Below, piece after piece: positions 61,777 through 64,000 of a DNA stretch of 64,000 nucleotides. The notes under the pieces are model-generated. The model was given only the letters and a program-made list of their open reading frames with translations. It ran no database searches and was not told where the DNA came from. Positions within the stretch are counted from its first letter, which is position 1. Each line of letters starts with the position of its first letter. Origin of the DNA: Verrucomicrobiota bacterium (GTDB taxonomy: Bacteria > Verrucomicrobiota > Verrucomicrobiia > Opitutales > Opitutaceae); assembly GCA_016721945.1 (NCBI GenBank), contig JADKHC010000007.1, positions 62,001-126,000 on the forward strand, written 5' to 3'. The position numbers and the translations under genes are program-made.

Positions 61777-64000
61777 ATGGCCTGCCTTCGTCTGCTATTT
61801 TGTAGGAGCCTGCAAGCAGGCTCCCACACCCAACCCAACCCGTATCCTCACCTTAGCAGGTGGAGCCCGTTGTCCCTAACGGGCTGGTTTGTAAAATACG
61901 CCGCTCAAGCCCGATGGGGACATCGGGCTCCACCCCTGCACATCGCGCTGCGCGGTCTTCTCTCTGCCGCTCTGCTCTGCGGTCTCGCGGCCTGCGGCGG
62001 TGGCGGAAATAATTCCGGCCAAGCGTCGCCGCCTCCGACGCAAACCACCCCCACCACACCAACAACTCCTACTCCTCCCACGCCGCCGACTCCGCCCGCT
62101 CGCGTCTACGGCGCGGAGTTCACCGTCAGTCCTACCGGCAGTGACAGCAATCCTGGCACTGCGGCTGCGCCCTTCAAGTCCCTTGAAAAGGCCCGCGATG
62201 CCGTACGCGCCACCATCGCCAAAGGCGTGCCTGCCGGCGGCATCGCCGTCTGGTTGCGCGGCGGCGTCTACGAGCGCAGTTCAACTCTGGACCTCCGCGC
62301 AGCGGATTCCGGCACAAGTGAAACCGCCACCGTCGATTGGCGTGGTTACCCTGGAGAGGTTGTCCGCATCTCAGGAGGCAAGACGCTCAAGGCTTCGGAC
62401 TTCACTCCGGTTGCCAGTACTTCGCCGGTCTGGAATCGGCTCGACGACTCTGCCAAGGGCCGCGTGCTGCAACTGGATCTGAAAGCCCAGGGAATCACCG
62501 ACTATGGCACATTGAAGCAACGTGGATTTGGTGGCTGGGTTGGTTCGGCTCTGGAAGTTTTTATCGACGGCGCTCCTATGTATCTGGCCCGCTGGCCCGA
62601 CCTAGGAGCCAGCGCCGATCCGACGCAGGACATCAATGGCCCGACATTTACCATTTACGGAAAATGCTCTCCGGATGTTTCGGGTTCCTACATTAAGTCT
62701 GGCACGAATGACGGAGTTTCCTCTTTCACCCGGAACGGTCTGGTGGACGGTCTCCAGTATTACCTCCACCGCAACACATGGGACTACCAGGGCTACACCT
62801 ACACCGCCTGGTTCATCACCAGCCAGATTAGCGGCAATCCCTACTGGGTCTGCTACCAGAAGACTCCCGGCGTGTTTGCTCCCGAGGGCAAGGTAGCCGG
62901 CACTGGAAAACCATCAGCCTATAATCCAGCCCGCATCCTCAATGGTTTTGCCTACACCACAGACCCGATCTCGGGCACGACTTTCACCTATACCAGCGAT
63001 CGTCCGCTGCGCTGGCAGCAGGCCTCTGACGCTTGGGTCGAAGGGCTGTGGTATTGGAACTGGGCCGACCACCATCTTCCTATCGCCAACCTCGACACGG
63101 TCAATCATGCGATCACGGTTCCAAACCTTCCCAATCGAAACGGCGTGGAAGACCCTATCGTGGCCAACCGGCCTTGGTACGCCTATAACCTTCTGGAAGA
63201 GATAACCCAGCCCGGTGAATGGTATCTCGACCGGACAACCGGCATTCTTTATCTTTGGCCCCCCGACACGTTCAATCCGTCGTCCGATGTGGTCGTCTCC
63301 ATGCTGAGCCAAACTATCCTGAGCGCAGACGGAGTTTCGTATATGGTCTTTCAAGATTTTACCTTGGAAGCATCACGCCGGAACCTGTTGGATGTAACCA
63401 ATAGCAATCACGTCACCCTCTCTAACCTCGTTCTTCGCAACTCGGGTTGCACCGGCGGCACGGTAAGCGGCTCGAACAATCTTGTAACTCGATGCACCCT
63501 CACCGGCACAGGAAACAGCGGACTATGGTTCTCCGGCGGTGACCGGCTCTCGCTGACCCACGGCAACAGCAGGCTGGAGAATTGCGAATTTCACCACTAC
63601 GCCCGCACCGTCTGCACGAATGTTTTTGGCGTCTCGCTGGGCGGCTGCGGGAATATTGTGCGCAATAACCTGTTTCATCATGCCCCGAACGCAGCGTTCT
63701 TTTTTGGTGGTAATGATCAGTTAATGGAGCTAAACGAGATTCACGATGTCTGTCAGGGGAGCGCCGATGCAGGCGCCATCTATTGCGGCACCGACTGGGG
63801 CGCCCGGGGAAATCTCATTCGGCACAACTTCATCCACCATGTTAAGTCCGGCCTCGGTACCAACGACGTTCAGGGCATCTACCTGGACGAGATGATCGAA
63901 GGCATTCAGTGCGAGGGGAATATCCTCTACGCCATCGACGGTAACGCCCTGAAGGCTCGTGGCGGCCGCGACACCGTTATGCGCAACAACATCATCGCGA
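61777..64000 (+). CDS. Beta-helix lipoprotein 6 (GH141-like), clipped by window edge
   Basis: 741 codons with no interruption. From ATG 61777 (MACLRLLFCRSLQAGS) the frame runs through the palindrome at 61805 and the miniature repeat at 61859, giving a 60-residue n-region (SPLSLTGWFVKYAAQARWGH then RAPPLHIALRG) before LLSAALLCGLAAC with Cys73. The mature part contains YGAEFTVSPTGSDSNPGT, GGVYERSSTLDLRAADSGTS, PWYAYNLLEEITQPGEWYLD, GTVSGSNNLVTRCTLTGTGN, SADAGAIYCGTDWGARG and GIYLDEMIEGI. The C-terminal domain end lies past base 64000. The intact frame shows that the fused repeat can be read through, at least on paper. Confidence 0.85.
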   Translation, partial: MACLRLLFCRSLQAGSHTQPNPYPHLSRWSPLSLTGWFVKYAAQARWGHRAPPLHIALRGLLSAALLCGLAACGGGGNNSGQASPPPTQTTPTTPTTPTPPTPPTPPARVYGAEFTVSPTGSDSNPGTAAAPFKSLEKARDAVRATIAKGVPAGGIAVWLRGGVYERSSTLDLRAADSGTSETATVDWRGYPGEVVRISGGKTLKASDFTPVASTSPVWNRLDDSAKGRVLQLDLKAQGITDYGTLKQRGFGGWVGSALEVFIDGAPMYLARWPDLGASADPTQDINGPTFTIYGKCSPDVSGSYIKSGTNDGVSSFTRNGLVDGLQYYLHRNTWDYQGYTYTAWFITSQISGNPYWVCYQKTPGVFAPEGKVAGTGKPSAYNPARILNGFAYTTDPISGTTFTYTSDRPLRWQQASDAWVEGLWYWNWADHHLPIANLDTVNHAITVPNLPNRNGVEDPIVANRPWYAYNLLEEITQPGEWYLDRTTGILYLWPPDTFNPSSDVVVSMLSQTILSADGVSYMVFQDFTLEASRRNLLDVTNSNHVTLSNLVLRNSGCTGGTVSGSNNLVTRCTLTGTGNSGLWFSGGDRLSLTHGNSRLENCEFHHYARTVCTNVFGVSLGGCGNIVRNNLFHHAPNAAFFFGGNDQLMELNEIHDVCQGSADAGAIYCGTDWGARGNLIRHNFIHHVKSGLGTNDVQGIYLDEMIEGIQCEGNILYAIDGNALKARGGRDTVMRNNIIA
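61805..61824. repeat. Perfect 20-bp palindrome GGAGCCTGC-AA-GCAGGCTCC
   Basis: Nine-bp perfect arms with an AA centre, inside the coding start of the 61777 gene. A one-base-longer version is at 59133-59153. Confidence 0.7.
61859..61934 (+). repeat. Embedded miniature repeat, full internal core
   Basis: GGTGGAGCCCGTTGTCCCTA to GGGCTCCACC, both internal hairpins of copy C. It reads in frame as the extended n-region of the signal peptide. Confidence 0.8.

Noticed and set aside
40528..64000. CRISPR-like or phage reading of the tandem block
   Set aside because: Units are full-length protein genes of about 2.5 kb with lipoprotein signals, not short repeats; no cas, integrase or capsid genes are present.
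1..64000. tRNA or rRNA genes
   Set aside because: Looked for by eye via T-loop like GTTCGA-type motifs and stems; none with a full cloverleaf were seen, though a covariance scan could find one I missed.

Overview
The window reads as a chromosomal segment of a GC-rich, flagellated, Gram-negative heterotroph, most likely a verrucomicrobium of the Opitutaceae type. This is inferred from the mix of a polar-type flagellar cassette (flhB-flhA-flhF), a TonB-dependent receptor, a TorF-like porin, many secreted or lipid-anchored parallel beta-helix proteins, an ornithine decarboxylase plus homospermidine synthase pair, and abundant palindromic intergenic repeats. No rRNA, tRNA or CRISPR array was found.

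Layout. 1-2.5 kb: end-clipped tRNA-dihydrouridine synthase and an AT-richer orphan gene. 2.9-6.8 kb: chemotaxis block, cheW divergent from cheA, with an HDOD gene behind cheA and a strong terminator. 7-12.8 kb: purB, orphan membrane and secreted proteins, and a GAF/zinc-cysteine protein. 12.8-14.5 kb: a repeat-rich patch where an IS481-type element with a decayed transposase sits inside a miniature inverted-repeat element, bounded by a perfect 6-bp target duplication. 14.4-19.7 kb: SGNH hydrolase, SET-domain methyltransferase, nucleotidyltransferase + PIG-L deacetylase pair, a lipoprotein and purE. 19.8-26.5 kb: TonB receptor, GH20-like glycosidase, CCA-adding enzyme and a DUF423 protein. 26.6-32.5 kb: TorF porin, rplM-rpsI, argC, homospermidine synthase and ornithine decarboxylase. 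33-38 kb: flhB-flhA-flhF and a small membrane protein. 38-40.3 kb: YjbQ, two small orphans and a DUF2293 protein.

40.5-64 kb is the most unusual part: a head-to-tail array, all on the plus strand, of one giant secreted beta-helix/NHL protein followed by eight paralogous lipoproteins. Six share one long beta-helix architecture (resembling GH141-type enzymes); two belong to a shorter Ig-like plus beta-helix type. Gaps are about 15-115 bp, so this looks like a co-expressed outer-surface polysaccharide-acting set grown by tandem duplication. Three of the lipoprotein genes carry copies of the chromosome's palindromic repeat inside the signal-peptide coding region, in frame.

Caution on quality: rplM, which should be essential, is frameshifted here, as are cca, the DUF423 gene and four of the lipoprotein genes. 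Single-base indels in the assembly are therefore the likeliest cause of many breaks; I annotate these as interrupted genes rather than true pseudogenes.
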